The notes: a model not told the origin generated them from the sequence alone. A stretch of 64,000 nt of DNA from Eledone cirrhosa (GCA_964016885.1 OZ024740.1:293433217-293497216), one strand, 5' to 3'; positions 11,521-21,840 are shown, counted from the stretch's first letter. A program made the numbers and translations.

Positions 11521-12340
11521 TATACGTACAGCTCAGCTTGGCTTGACTCAGCTCTGTCCAGTTAGGCTTCGTTTGGCTTAGCTTACTTCTGTCCAGCTTG
11601 GCTTGGTTTAGCTTAACTTAGCTCTTACCAGCTTCGCTTGGCTTGGCTCATCTCGGAGATCTGGGATCGGATCAGAGATCTGGGATTGGATCAGAGATCT
11701 GGGATCAGATCCGAGATCTGCCAGTAGAATCCTGGATGCCTGACCTGCCCCTGGGTCCTAGACCCAATCCTGGATCTGATCTGATATCAGATTAAATCTA
11801 ATACTGGACCCCCAAACTGATACTTGATCAGATCCGATATCAGATCTCTGATTCTGGGTTGGATTGTATCTGGTGCTGGATCATATCTGGTACCAGATTG
11901 TTGATCTGGTATCAAAATCTGATCCCATATCAAAATCTTATCCGGTATGAAATCTGATCTGGTATAATACCAGATCCAGTATTGGATCTGATCCAGTATT
12001 GGATATGATCCGATACCAGATTGGTGATTCAGGTTTGGGTTGGATTGGGTATTGTATCAGATCCAGTATTGGATCTGATCTGACATCAAATCCGATCTGA
12101 CATCAAGTCTGATCCAGAAACAAATCTGAATCAGCATTGGATCTGATCCAGAACCGGATTCTTGACCTGCTATCAGATCTAATCCAGCATCGGTTCTGAT
12201 CAGGTATTGGTCTGATCCGGGATTGGACGGGACTGGGGGGGTGGGGGTCAGGAATCCAGGATAGGATTAGATCAGATAGGATCAAATCGGATGAACATTG
12301 CTCAGTCTAGCTCAGCTTGGCTTGGCTCAGCTTAGCTATC
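11521..12340. repeat. GATC/GGATCTGATCC-rich degenerate satellite
   Basis: About 800 bases made of imperfect short units. The edges (11530-11650 and 12300-12335) are variants of CTCAGCTTGGCTTGGCT. The middle is dominated by near-palindromic GGATCTGATCC and CCAGTATTGGATC variants. Composition is far from the AT-rich flanks. The 60-codon minus frame (Arg/Ser/Asp-rich) is a product of the repeat. Confidence 0.75.
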
Positions 12341-12560
12341 ACTACACTACCAATATTGTCCAAAGGAAAAGCAAAAGCTGATCAAATTTGGCACCTTTGT
12401 AGCAACCCTTTATGTTTTCCAGTTGAGTGGATTATGAGCATCGTGAAAGTAAAGTGTCTTGCTCAAGGATACAACACATTGCTTGTTCCAGGAATCGAAC
12501 TCACAACCTCAGTCATGAGCCTACTACCCTTACAACTGAGACTTAAGGGAATTGTCATCA
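12341..12560 (-). repeat. tRNA-derived SINE fragment (minus)
   Basis: Contains AAAGTGTCTTGCTCAAGGA and GGAATCGAACTCACAACCTC, the reverse complements of the SINE body and box B, then CTTACAACTGAGACTTAAG. The overlapping 141-codon frame is spurious. Confidence 0.7.
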
Positions 12561-12770
12561 CCATTTCTCAGCAATGTGAACCCTGGTTAACATCCTACAC
12601 ACACACACACACACCTGCTCCCAATATACACACACACCTGCTATGTACTACATGCATATTTCATAGAGTACCCTACGACTTACATATATATATACATCAT
12701 ACAGAAAATAACACTGCTAGGTACTGTATATTTATTATATAGAGTACCCAAGGTTTTAAATGTATATATA
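12561..12770. repeat. (CA)n and right block of the 100-bp repeat
   Basis: (CA)n at 12597-12615 is followed by another unit of the repeat seen at 11306-11520 (CATCATACAGAAAATAACAC, AGAGTACCCAAGG). Confidence 0.7.
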
Positions 12771-13233
12771 GATATATACACGACTCCTTAATTGTAGAGC
12801 TAACTCAGTTGAAAGGACTCAGCTGCTATTTATAGCTGTCGATCACCCTATTCATGCCACTGAGATGACGCTAGCATGTTGTTAGTAGTTTTAGAATTGC
12901 AACACGTGCGATGGGTCACTCACAGATTTGCATTTGATGTGTAAACACAGATAGTTAAATCTTCTCCCTTGAATGAAATATATACAAGGAAGATTAATTC
13001 TTTTTTAAAAGGTAATATTTGAAGCTCTAGTTAAACTTTAATTAGTTACCTACCTAGCTATGTGTGATTACACACTTTACAAATTATCCCCTGTGATTGT
13101 TTCATGTGTTTATTTTAAATATATATATATGTCAATCAATTTCTAGTTGATATAAAATGCTCGGATCTATTCATTGGAATCTTTGAGATATGGCGCAACT
13201 TTGGATATACCGCATGTCTCAGACATGACTCCC
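12771..13233. other. Unannotated stretch
   Basis: No gene recognised. It ends in a TTAATTTAATTTAATT tract that is one half of an inverted repeat around the next LINE copy. Confidence 0.45.
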
Positions 13234-13276
13234 TTAATTTAATTTAATTTAATTAATTCTGGATATATATATATAT

Positions 13277-14286
13277 CATCATCATCATCATCATCATCAA
13301 CGTTTAACGTCCGTGTTCCACGCTTGCATGGGTTTGGATGGGGGTTTTCCCACTTGAGGCAAGAGTGATTATCTTACTCGCATAGGACTATCTGGCGGGT
13401 TTTCTACAGCTGGATGCCCTTCCTAACACCAACCACATTTACAGTGTGGGGCTGGGAGGTTTTTACCGTGTTACCTACACGGCCACATTACAGCGTGGAC
13501 TGCGTGTTTTTTTGTCGTGACACCTACACGATCTCATTTGTTTCGGCCTGGATGTTGTGGCACCAACATAACTTTACATTGAAAGGGGCGGTGTGGATGG
13601 GGTGGGGGTGGTGGGACGGGGGTGTATTTTGTTAGAGATGCCTACTGACTGTACTAGGTTTTACTTTGTATTTAGGTAAGGCGGGTCTTCTCTATTACTG
13701 AGTACCGCCAAAGGTCTCGGTCCAGTGACATTGTCTTGGAGAGGTGTAAGTGTGTGAGGTCGGAATTTATCAGCTCGTCCCAGGTTTTTCTGGGTCTGCC
13801 TATTCCGTGGCTACCGTCTATCTTTATTGCCCTGCACTTTGTTATACAGCTATCGTCTTTCATGCGCATCACGTGACCATACCAACGTAGCCTTCTCTCG
13901 AGTAAACAACATCTGATCCCTCTTATTTCTAATTTTTTCCTTAGTTCGTTTATGCTTTGCCGTTCACGTATATTACTATTACACATCCAGCGGAGCATGC
14001 AAGCTTCGTTCCTCTCTAGTCTGCGTATATCCTCTGCACACAATGCCCAGGTCTCACTGCCATGCAACATTGCTGTTCGTATGCAGGCATCATACAACAT
14101 GCCTTTCATTTTTAGGGAGAACCCTTTAGCGGCTAATAGTGGTATAAGCTCTCTGAACTTTTTCCATCCAGTTCTGACTCTAGCTACTGTACTTTCAGAG
14201 CACCCTCCCCACTGCTGATTTTGTCACCCAGGTAACGGAAGCTGTCCACTATTTCTATAGAACCCTCTGCGCAGTTGAAAGAGCTA
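13277..14286 (-). pseudogene. LINE (PHD-finger family) 3' fragment
   Basis: 5'-truncated copy on the minus strand. It keeps the C-terminal about 165 codons (140-codon frame 13672-14109 plus upstream sequence) and the complete 3' UTR ending in (GAT)n at 13277-13300. The protein has ACIRTAMLHGSETWALC, LRWYGHVMRMKDDSC and the final EKTRLT, so it belongs to the same subfamily as 37330-38780 and 39939-42520. It is truncated just inside the YLG motif and abuts (TA)n on both sides. Confidence 0.9.
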
Positions 14287-14394
14287 ATATATATATATAT
14301 ATATATATATATCCAGAATTAATTAAATTAAATTAAATATATATATATATATATATATATACATACAACAAATGAAATTTAATTTAATTCTTCT
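14287..14394. repeat. (TA)n tracts and inverted flank
   Basis: (TA)n at 14288-14311 and 14338-14361. TCCAGAATTAATTAAATT at 14312 is the reverse complement of the sequence on the other side of the LINE copy (13234-13263). Confidence 0.85.
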
Positions 14395-14714
14395 TCTTGT
14401 GTACACACCACATATATATAAGAACACCCAGCCCACACTGTAAAATTGTTGTGTAGGTGTCACAACTAGAAACACCCAGTCACACTGTAAAGTGGTCGTG
14501 TAGGAGTCACGACTAAAAGCACCCATCACATACTGCAAATGTGGTTGGTGTTAGGAAGGGCATCCAGCCGTAGAAATCTAGCCAGAAACAGTCCTATATG
14601 AGCAAGACATGGTCATCTGACCCAACTTGCCTCTAATGGGACAACCTGTATAATCCATGATACCATGGAAAATGAACGTTAAATGATGATGGTGATGATG
14701 ATGATGATGATGAT
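14395..14714 (+). repeat. Solo LINE 3' UTR tail
   Basis: Two to three CACTGTAAA...GTGTAGG units, then GTTAGGAAGGGCATCCAGCC and a terminal (GAT)n. It lacks any ORF. It ends head-on against the (ATC)n of the next element. Confidence 0.8.
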
Positions 14715-15165
14715 ATCATCATCATCATCATCATCACCGTTTTACATCCGTTCTTCCACGCTAGCATGGGTTAGACGGGTTGTCCTGTTGTGGGCAGTGT
14801 CCAGTCGGCTGACCTTGTCTTGCTCATACAGGAACTGATTCTGGCTTGATTTCTACAGCTGGATGCCCTTCCTAACACCAACCTCATTTACAGTGAGTGC
14901 TGGGTGCTTTCTTTCCGTGGCGCCTACACGTCCACTTTACAGTGAGTGCTGGGTGCTTTTTTGCCATGGCACCTCCATGACCACTTTGCAGTGGAATGAT
15001 AGGGACCCCAGTCCCTATCATCTCATTTCTACAGCTGAGTAAACTGGAGCAATGTGAAATAAAGTGTCTTGCTCAAGGAAACAACACATCACCCGGTCCG
15101 AGGATTGAACTCACAACCTTTCAATTGCAAGGCCAATGCTCTAACCACTAAGCCATGCGCCTTCA
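14715..15165 (-). repeat. tRNA-headed SINE with LINE-derived tail (type A tail)
   Basis: On the minus strand, tRNA-like boxes (GGCTTAGTGGTTAGAGC, GTTGTGAGTTCAATCC) are followed by the TTGAGCAAGACACTTTATTT body, two CACTGTAAA units, and an end matching the intact LINE at 51600-51818 (CAACCCGTCTAACCCATGCT, then (GAT)n). It is the same SINE as at 3784 but carries the other LINE subfamily's tail. Confidence 0.85.
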
Positions 15166-15178
15166 CGCATATATACAT

Positions 15179-15655
15179 TAAGGTGTTTGCTCCGACATAG
15201 CTCTATACATATAGGTATGTGTATTTGTATATCTAGTGATATACAGTATGTTTATGAATAAACATTTGAAAGACTTTTAGCTATGAATTTTGGAAGCTGA
15301 TGAGTAGAGCCATCAGGTGCATTCCAGGGGCAGGTAATCTGTCGACAGTCAACTGTTTCTGACTGCAGTCATTATCAAGACAACGCTCCCTCTCTCTGCT
15401 CTCTGCTGGAATCCAATATAGGCAAAAACATAGTTTTGATGCCTATATATATATGGGTTCATAAGCCTCATTTTCATATAGAGCTGTCAACCAGCTTGGT
15501 CTGAAAATAGAATTAAGGTGTTCGCTCTGACATAGCTGCATACATATGACTCCAGTCCTCAACTTCCAAAATTCATAGCTAAAGGCTTTCAAATGTTTAT
15601 TCGTAAACATACTGTATATCTCTAGTTATACAAATACACATACCTATATGTTGTT
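15179..15655. mobile_element. Inverted-repeat element, about 90-bp arms
   Basis: Arms 15207-15296 and 15563-15651 are near-perfect reverse complements (TAGCTATGAATTTTGGAAG against its complement). AAGGTGTTTGCTCCGACATAG at 15179 is also directly repeated at about 15514. Combined direct and inverted repeats recall Penelope-like element ends. CTGATGA occurs at 15297 but no GAAA partner is seen. Confidence 0.65.
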
Positions 15656-15680
15656 AAGGTTTTAAGTTTTATAGTTTATA

Positions 15681-16237
15681 GATGAGGTACCCGGCTTTGC
15701 TGGGAGAATAGTTAGGAGAAGAGGGATAAAAGAGAAAATGACTGTATTGGATGTCTGGTGTGAGGTGAGACCATAATGTGTGTGTGTGTGTGAGAGAGAG
15801 AGGGAGGGAGAGAGAGAGAGAGAGAGAGAGAGTGAAAAAATCTTTTGTGTATAGGCATCATACCTTGTTATTTACCTATGGCTTAAATTTCATATAAATT
15901 GAAGGGAAAAAATTTTCAACGGGTGTTTATGCCTCTGGGGAACCCTAATAGGGGGTTTAACCCCCATTAGGGTGTCTTAATATTATTGAAATTTGCTGAA
16001 ATTTTGTGAATCGGAATCATATCTTGTCATTTACCTATGGTTTAAATTTCATATAAATCGAAGGGAATAAACTTTCAGTGGGGGTTTTGTGCCCTTTAAT
16101 TAAAATTAAATATACTTATCCAAGTACCCTAGTTTCAGAATATATAAGGTTATGGGGGTCTATCTCCAAAACGATAGGAGAAGTTCGTGAACAAACAAAC
16201 AAATAAACAGACAGGAATACAACTTTATATATATAGA
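15681..16237 (-). mobile_element. Helitron-like non-autonomous repeat (tentative)
   Basis: On the minus strand it starts TCTATATATATAAAG and ends near AGCAAAGCCGGGTACC. These terminal motifs match the repeat at 31869-32792. Both contain runs about tens of bases long on a 'CCCTAATGGGGG/AAATTTC' theme. There are no target duplications or terminal inverted repeats, which fits Helitron-like ends, but no Rep/helicase is present and the class is uncertain. Confidence 0.4.
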
Positions 16238-16329
16238 TTCTGAAATATGATCAATTATAAGCACAGCCCTGTAATTCCTAACGGAGTTGGGGGTGCCATA
16301 TTGATATACACCATTTCTTGGGCATTTTA
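16238..16329. other. Unannotated spacer
   Basis: Short AT-rich spacer without recognisable content. Confidence 0.4.
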
Positions 16330-16560
16330 TACCTGGTGGAGCCCATCCCTCTCCAAGTCTGAAGAGAGCAGATTTCTTCCAGAGAAGGATAGAAAGTAGA
16401 AGGGAATAAGTGAGTAAGAGATATAAGAGGAAGAATCAACCCTACTTTTTTTTATCGACCTCGAAAGGATGAAAGGCAGGATTTGAACTCAGAAAGTAAG
16501 GAGCTAAAGCAAATACTACAAAGCATTCTATCCGACATTCAAATGACTCTGCCAATTATA
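16330..16560 (-). repeat. SINE-like repeat with long body (minus)
   Basis: Contains TTTATCGACCTCGAAAGGATG and GGATTTGAACTCAGAAAG (box B, minus), preceded by GATTTCTTCCAGAGAAGGAT and GAGCCCATCCCT. The same combination is found at 33975-34235, showing a distinct SINE subfamily with an extra 3' module. Confidence 0.7.
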
Positions 16561-16755
16561 TATTCTGATTAGTTATATATTCCTGTATAATTATGTATAG
16601 TTTATTTAGAGTTCCTTGTCATTAAGAAACAATTTCTTTCTGTTTTGATTAAGCCACCATCAAGCTAATTCTGCAACCTGGTTTCAATTTCCATTTGCAG
16701 CCTATCCCATTTCACCCTGCTTATTCTACTAATGCTAGTGGTATTACCTGTTTTG

Positions 16756-17320
16756 TTAAATTATTAAGCCTCTGTAGCACTGCCCTGCCAAGGATGTTTG
16801 GAAATCGTCCATAAACCCTGACCTGAATGTCCTCCAGAAAAGCCTGTTCAGAATGACTTCGGTGACACCCAAAGTTGATCCCAGGCCATCGTTGCTCATA
16901 CCTTCCACTATCTCTTTATATAAGGCAAGTGTGATTTTCTGGCCACCTAGTGTGTTCTTTCGTTGGTAAAATGCCATGAGCACCCAGAAACACTCTAGAT
17001 GCTAGTCCCCTGACTTTAATCTACACTTGACCCACAACTGTAACTTGGTCAAGGAGACAATCTACAAGAAACTTGTCCTACTAGTTGTGCTTCACTTTCA
17101 TTAACTGGCCATTGTAGGTATGATAGCTGCAGTGAATGCCTGTGTATCAATAGGGATGGCATGCCAAGACCACTTTGGAGTGGATGTTGGTAGCACAGGA
17201 ATTTTCTGACCAATGGGACTTGCCCCTTCCACAAAAAGTGGAAGAGCATGCATTCTAATCTGATTAGGTGCCTTGGGGACAAATTATGATAATGATGATG
17301 AATTTTAAGCATTAACACAA
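16756..17320 (-). pseudogene. LINE ORF2 C-terminal fragment (family D)
   Basis: Minus strand. 17049-17318 encodes FHFLWKGQVPLVRKFLCYQH and GLGMPSLLIHRHSLQLSYLQ, which fits the post-reverse-transcriptase region of many LINEs (W-[KN]-G-x-VPLVRR..C..GGLGMP pattern). Further along, 16756-16983 encodes RTFRSGFMDDFQTSLAGQC, the same motif as at 10645-10946. Frames are broken between the two parts, so this is dead. Confidence 0.65.
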
Positions 17321-17884
17321 AGCCTTAAATATTAGGAAGAGTAAACAATTAATTATATCAACTCCAGCATTTAACTGAAATTTGTTTCATAGAAAATTAA
17401 AATGATGCCCAGCATCTACATTGTAATATGATTGTTATATTGTAATATGTTTGTTACATTGTAATATGATTGTTCTTTGGGTTGACATGTGTGTGACAGG
17501 TCTGCATAACAACACATCTCCTTTATCATAATTTATATATATATGGCCTACATGAAAACATACAATATGTTTACTGTATAATAGACATACATAAGTCTTC
17601 CTATGAACATTTAAGCTGTGATCAGCTACCTCAGTATACATGTGAGAATGCCAAATAATAATATTTCAGGATTTTTATCCAACTCCAGTGACATTTACCT
17701 TCTTGTTATTGAAATAAGATAAGTTATCAGCTAATATATAAACATAGATTTTTGCAAATAAATTATTTATGGAGTTGCTCTTTTGTATAAAGTGCATGTT
17801 TGATGGGCTGGTATTAATTAGCAGTAGTACTAAAACAGCACAATTCATAATAGAGGTATTTATGAAAGCATATACAATCAATAT
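17321..17884. other. Unannotated stretch
   Basis: TATTGTAATATGATTGTTA is repeated three times at 17419-17475. ATTAATTAGCAGTAGTACT at 17815-17833 recurs near 31531, which points to a shared old repeat. No coding sequence. Confidence 0.45.
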
Positions 17885-18262
17885 GTATAATTAACAGCTG
17901 AAACACCACCCTTCCCTAGCCATTGAGCCTGTCACCCTCTCCCCTAACCCCTCTCTTTCTAACATAGCCTAATAGTCTTTGCGTTTCCTCTACTTTTCCT
18001 CTCATTTATGGCATTTATAGTCCTTTCTTCTACTTTCCTATACAGCCAGATCTGCCCTTCTTTACCATTTCCCCTTTTTTCATAACTTAATTTTGTTTTT
18101 ATCTTATTTTTTCATATTTCCATCATCGTATAACTTCTGTTTGTAAAATATAGTTGGCATAATATGTTTATGTATAACAGATAACAAAATATTTCCATTA
18201 TTGTATAACTTCTTTTTGTAAAATATAGTTGATATAATATATTTATGTATAACAGATAACAA
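17885..18262 (-). repeat. Interspersed repeat E with 75-bp tandem units (minus)
   Basis: Two units starting at 18119 and 18194 (75 bp apart) contain GTATAACTTCT and TTTATGTATAACAGATAAC. The leftward CT-rich body (CATTTATAGTCCTTTCTTC, CAGATCTGCCCTTCTTTACC) is the reverse complement of sequence at 29936-30360. It is therefore one family in two orientations. Confidence 0.75.
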
Positions 18263-18994
18263 AATAAAATTTTCGTTTTGTTAAAAAAAACAAAATTAAC
18301 ATACATAGCTGGCCATACCCCAGCATGACCTCTGCCTGGCGGCTGGAACACATACAACAATATAATAGTAAGTCTCATATTGGTATCTATCTCATCTGTA
18401 AGGCTCAATGATTGGTTTTATTTGAATATATAATATATATAGCCAATTGTTTTGTGTTGTACTTTTAGTAATGAAGTCTTTGTGTGAGGGTAGAGGGGGT
18501 ACTTGTGTGGGGAGTGGGGTGGGGTGGGGGGAGTGGAAAGGGTACTTGCATGTGATGTGTATGAGGGGGTGAGGTGGAGGGAGTACTTGGGTGTGGATGT
18601 GTGTGTACATGTGTGTGTGTGGTGGTGGTGGGGGGGAGTACTTGTGTGTGGATGCATGTGTGCATGTGTGTAAGTGGTGGAGAACAGAAATACAAAGAAA
18701 ATCAATTGGAATCAAGAAGCAATTTATCAAACTTTAAGCAAAATCCTACTGACAGCCCATTACTTCATGCTGTAACTTGTGATATTTGTTTCACATCTCT
18801 ATGACTACAAGAATTTATTTTCCTTTCCTTAACTTTCAGATTCCCTTTTTTTAAACGAATTATGGCTATTTCTCCTCTATAAGTATACATTCCTTCTTAA
18901 TCAATTATATTAAGCCCAGTACTTAACAGTTACTTATTTTATTGAGACAAACATGATGAAAAGTGAAGTTACTCTTGTGAAATTTAAATTCAAC
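18263..18994. other. Non-coding DNA with a G-rich repeat
   Basis: 18480-18680 is a G/T-rich block with repeated GGAGTACTTG and GTGTGGATG units and many GGGG runs. On the minus strand it gives Thr/Pro/His-rich open frames (up to 112 codons) that I regard as spurious. The rest has no recognisable content. Confidence 0.55.
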
Positions 18995-18998
18995 TTAA

Positions 18999-19207
18999 CC
19001 TTTTAGCAATTTACATTACTCTATATATACTATTGTATTTTTGCAGTAAAAGCTTTATCTTACATAATATTGAATCTATGAGATTTTGATGGTATTTATT
19101 TTGAGAAAAATACCTTAACATCAGTATGAGTGGCAAGTTATGACCAGTTTGAATGGAAAGAAGTGAGATAATTTTGGCTGGATACGACTGGTTTAAATAC
19201 TAAAGGG
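18999..19207 (-). mobile_element. TTAA-flanked MITE, family 1
   Basis: Flanked by TTAA (18995-18998 and 19208-19211). Ends are CCTTTTAGCAATTTACATTA and GGTTTAAATACTAAAGGG. Other copies are at 24307, 43847 and 55853. A TTAA target and CCCTTTAG-type ends fit piggyBac-type MITEs. Assignment is by termini only. Confidence 0.7.
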
Positions 19208-19745
19208 TTAAGGGGATATGACTACATACTATAAAACATTTTGTCAGATGCTCTGTCAATTCTGCCTATCCATCAAGCTCCTTAACTATTACTAAATTAT
19301 GCCATCATTATTTATCAATATTCAAAACCTGTACAGCTAAGGATTTGTCAATGTCTTTGTTAAATCAAATTCAACAAGAGAAATGCCTATAAACTGGTAT
19401 GTAGCTTTTCAACAATAGACTGTACTGTTACAGTAATCAATTATCTAACGACTACTTCATTGTGTGATTGTCAAGAGAGAGTTAAGTCAACAATTAAATG
19501 GAATGAGAGTTCAATTATATCCCTATTACAATTGTATAATAACTGCTTCATTATTGATTTCACCTCTAATTTATTTTACTTTCAATTTCCAAAGACCCTT
19601 GTTGCGTGACCGATTATCGCACTTAGTGTTGAATTGATAGTTGTTTCTTTTGTTTTGTTTTTTCTTTCTCTTGCTGTAATCATATATCTTTGTGCATTAT
19701 ATTTGTAAGGTTCTTAGTAATAATTAATTGTATTTATTATATGTA
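19208..19745. other. Unannotated stretch
   Basis: No feature recognised before the mariner remnant. Confidence 0.5.
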
Positions 19746-19951
19746 TGAGGACAATCCCAAAATTAAGGTCTCCTTCCGATATTGCAACTTCCGATATTGC
19801 AACTTCCGATATTGCAACTTTTCCGTTAAAATCCTGTGGATGGTGCTTCGGGAAACCTCAGGAACCAAAATGCAGAGAGCATCCAGAGTGATCTGCCGAT
19901 CTTTGCGCACGTTTTTCTTGGAAGGAGACCTTACTTTTGGGATTGCCCTCG
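19746..19951 (-). mobile_element. Internally deleted mariner, 206 bp
   Basis: Inverted ends TGAGGACAATCCCAAAATTA (left) and the complement ending GGGATTGCCCTCG (right), each next to a TA target dinucleotide. The minus strand keeps part of a transposase DNA-binding domain (RQITLDALC..VPEVSRSTIHRILTEKLQYRK), typical of mariner helix-turn-helix regions. The LQYRK end is tandemly tripled because a 15-bp unit (TTGCAATATCGGAAG) is repeated three times. No catalytic region is left. Confidence 0.8.
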
Positions 19952-19953
19952 TA

Positions 19954-20492
19954 TCATAAATGAATTGAGAGAGAGACTGAGGATAAGAGGAATCAAATAC
20001 TGTGTGCAGGAGAGGCGGTTGCGTTGGTATGGACATGTGATGCGTATGAAGGATGACAGCTGCATAAAAAGGTGCAGAGCACTAGAAGTCGATGGAAACC
20101 GCAGAGTGGGGAGACCCAAGATGACACACGACCGTGACCTCTGGCGTCACACAGTAATACAGAGTACCCGACCTCCCATGGGTACAAGCTGAAGCATATA
20201 GACAATATGCCCCCACACCCTGCCACTGCAAGGTGGTCGTGGAGGTGCCACGGCAAAAAAGCACCCAGCCCACACTGTAAAGTGGACGTGTAGGCGCCAT
20301 GAAAAAGCACCCAGCACTCACTGTAAATGAGGTTGGTGTTAAGAAGGGCATCCAGCTGTAGAAAGCAAGCCAAATCAGTTCCTGTACGAGCAAGGCATGG
20401 TCAGCCGACCAGACACTGCCCACAACAGGACAACCCGTCTAACCCATGTTAGCGTGGAAGAACGGACGTAAAACGGTGATGATGATGATGAT
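19954..20492 (+). pseudogene. LINE (PHD-finger family) 3' fragment
   Basis: Starts in the middle of the C-terminal domain (NELRERLRIRGIKYCVQERR, LRWYGHVMRMKDDSC), skips about 60 bp around TWDEVIKADL by an internal deletion, and ends in the stop after STRPPMGTS at about 20192. The 3' UTR (two CACTGTAAA units, GTTAAGAAGGGCATCCAGC, terminal GAT repeat) is complete. Same subfamily as the intact element at 48393. Confidence 0.9.
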
Positions 20493-20701
20493 ATATTAAC
20501 TGCGCGAAATTTGCACTTGGCGTTCAACGGGAGCTCCATTCTCAACGGCTGCCAAGCCAAAATTGTGCATCCCAGCGAAGTGCACACATGCTTGTTTGGG
20601 AGTGAAGGAAGCAACAATCACAACAGTGTTGCCAACAGCCGTACAAACAGTTTCTCTACGTCCCCATCGTTTTGGAGACCTTACTTTTGGGATTACCCTC
20701 A
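20493..20701 (-). mobile_element. Mariner end fragment
   Basis: The right end GGAGACCTTACTTTTGGGAT...ACCCTCA is followed by TA and has the same orientation as the right end of the small mariner at 19924-19951. Inward sequence (CGATGGGGACGTAGAG on the minus strand) differs from that of the first element, so it belongs to another copy or to the other side of a longer one. The opposite end is missing. Confidence 0.7.
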
Positions 20702-20703
20702 TA

Positions 20704-21483
20704 TTTATTATATGTGTTTATATTTTCCTTCTGAAATAATTATAAACAATTTATGTTATTTATACTACTGTGAATAAAAGATTATTATATTTAATAAATG
20801 GAACATCGACAACAATAATAAAAAAAATGCTCAGATTGTAATCTAAATCCTACAGACACCCAATTCTTACATAATCTTCAGCCTCAGTACTGCTTTCATT
20901 CAATGAATTAATATGTTCCAATGCATTTCACTATCTATGTATCTTTGCTGTTTTTAATATCATTTTGTTACATAGAATACAACCAATAAGGAAGGTGTTA
21001 TTTATAGACATTACATATTAACTGTAAATGAGTCGACAAAGAATCTGTTAGAAATAGCAGCCTCAAACCCCATCTGAGTGTTTTAAAACAGGACACATCA
21101 TCAGCATTATCTTCTCCATCATCATCATCCTAATCATCATTATCATCATTTTAACATCCACTTTCCACTAGCAAGGGATGGACTCATTTGGTAATATGGC
21201 CCAGAATACACTATATCAAACATAACAATGGGATAGTCATGGCTGGAATGCTTTTTAGCATAGGTTTGCTCAAACAAGGTTGAACTGGAGCTAAACAACA
21301 ATTAATTGCAAAATATTTATTAAAACATTCCCAGTTTGTTGATCTATCAATAATAACAATACAGAATATTATTAATCAAAATGGAATTTGAAATATAAAT
21401 TTATCAGTATTTCCTTCTACAACTGAAAGACTCCTAAAGATGAGTGTTACAAAAATGATAATATATTCATATATCCTAAAGTG
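20704..21483. other. Unannotated stretch
   Basis: AT-rich. A decayed LINE-tail-like part lies at about 21110-21250 ((ATC)n, TTTAACATCCACTTTCC). No gene. Confidence 0.45.
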
Positions 21484-21840
21484 GTTGTTTTTGGTGCCAT
21501 GACAAGGAGTGGCTAGACAACACTGTAAAGTGATCATGTAGGTGTCATGACAAAAAGCAACCAGTCCATACTGTAAAGTGGTATGTACATGTCACAACAA
21601 AAAGCAGTTAGTTCACACTGTAAAGTGGTTATGTAGGTACCACAACAAAAAGCACCCAGTCTACACTGTAAATGTGGTCGGCATTAGGAAGGGCATCCAG
21701 CTATAGAAACTGAGCTAAAATCAGTTCTGTATGAGAAAGACATTATCATGTGAGCTGGCTTGTCTCACAACAGGACAGCTTCTCTAACCTATGCTAACAT
21801 GAAAAATGGATGTTAAACGGTGATGATGATGATAATGTAA
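21484..21840 (+). repeat. Solo LINE 3' UTR with four internal units
   Basis: Four successive units of about 46 bp, each with ACTGTAAAGTG..TGTAGG..CCACAACAAAAAGCA-like sequence, then GGAAGGGCATCCAGCTATAG and a (GAT)n end. Other tails in the window have two or three such units, so the unit number varies. Confidence 0.8.

Noticed and set aside
15297..15303. CTGATGA as another hammerhead core
   Set aside because: No GAAA partner at stem II distance was found.
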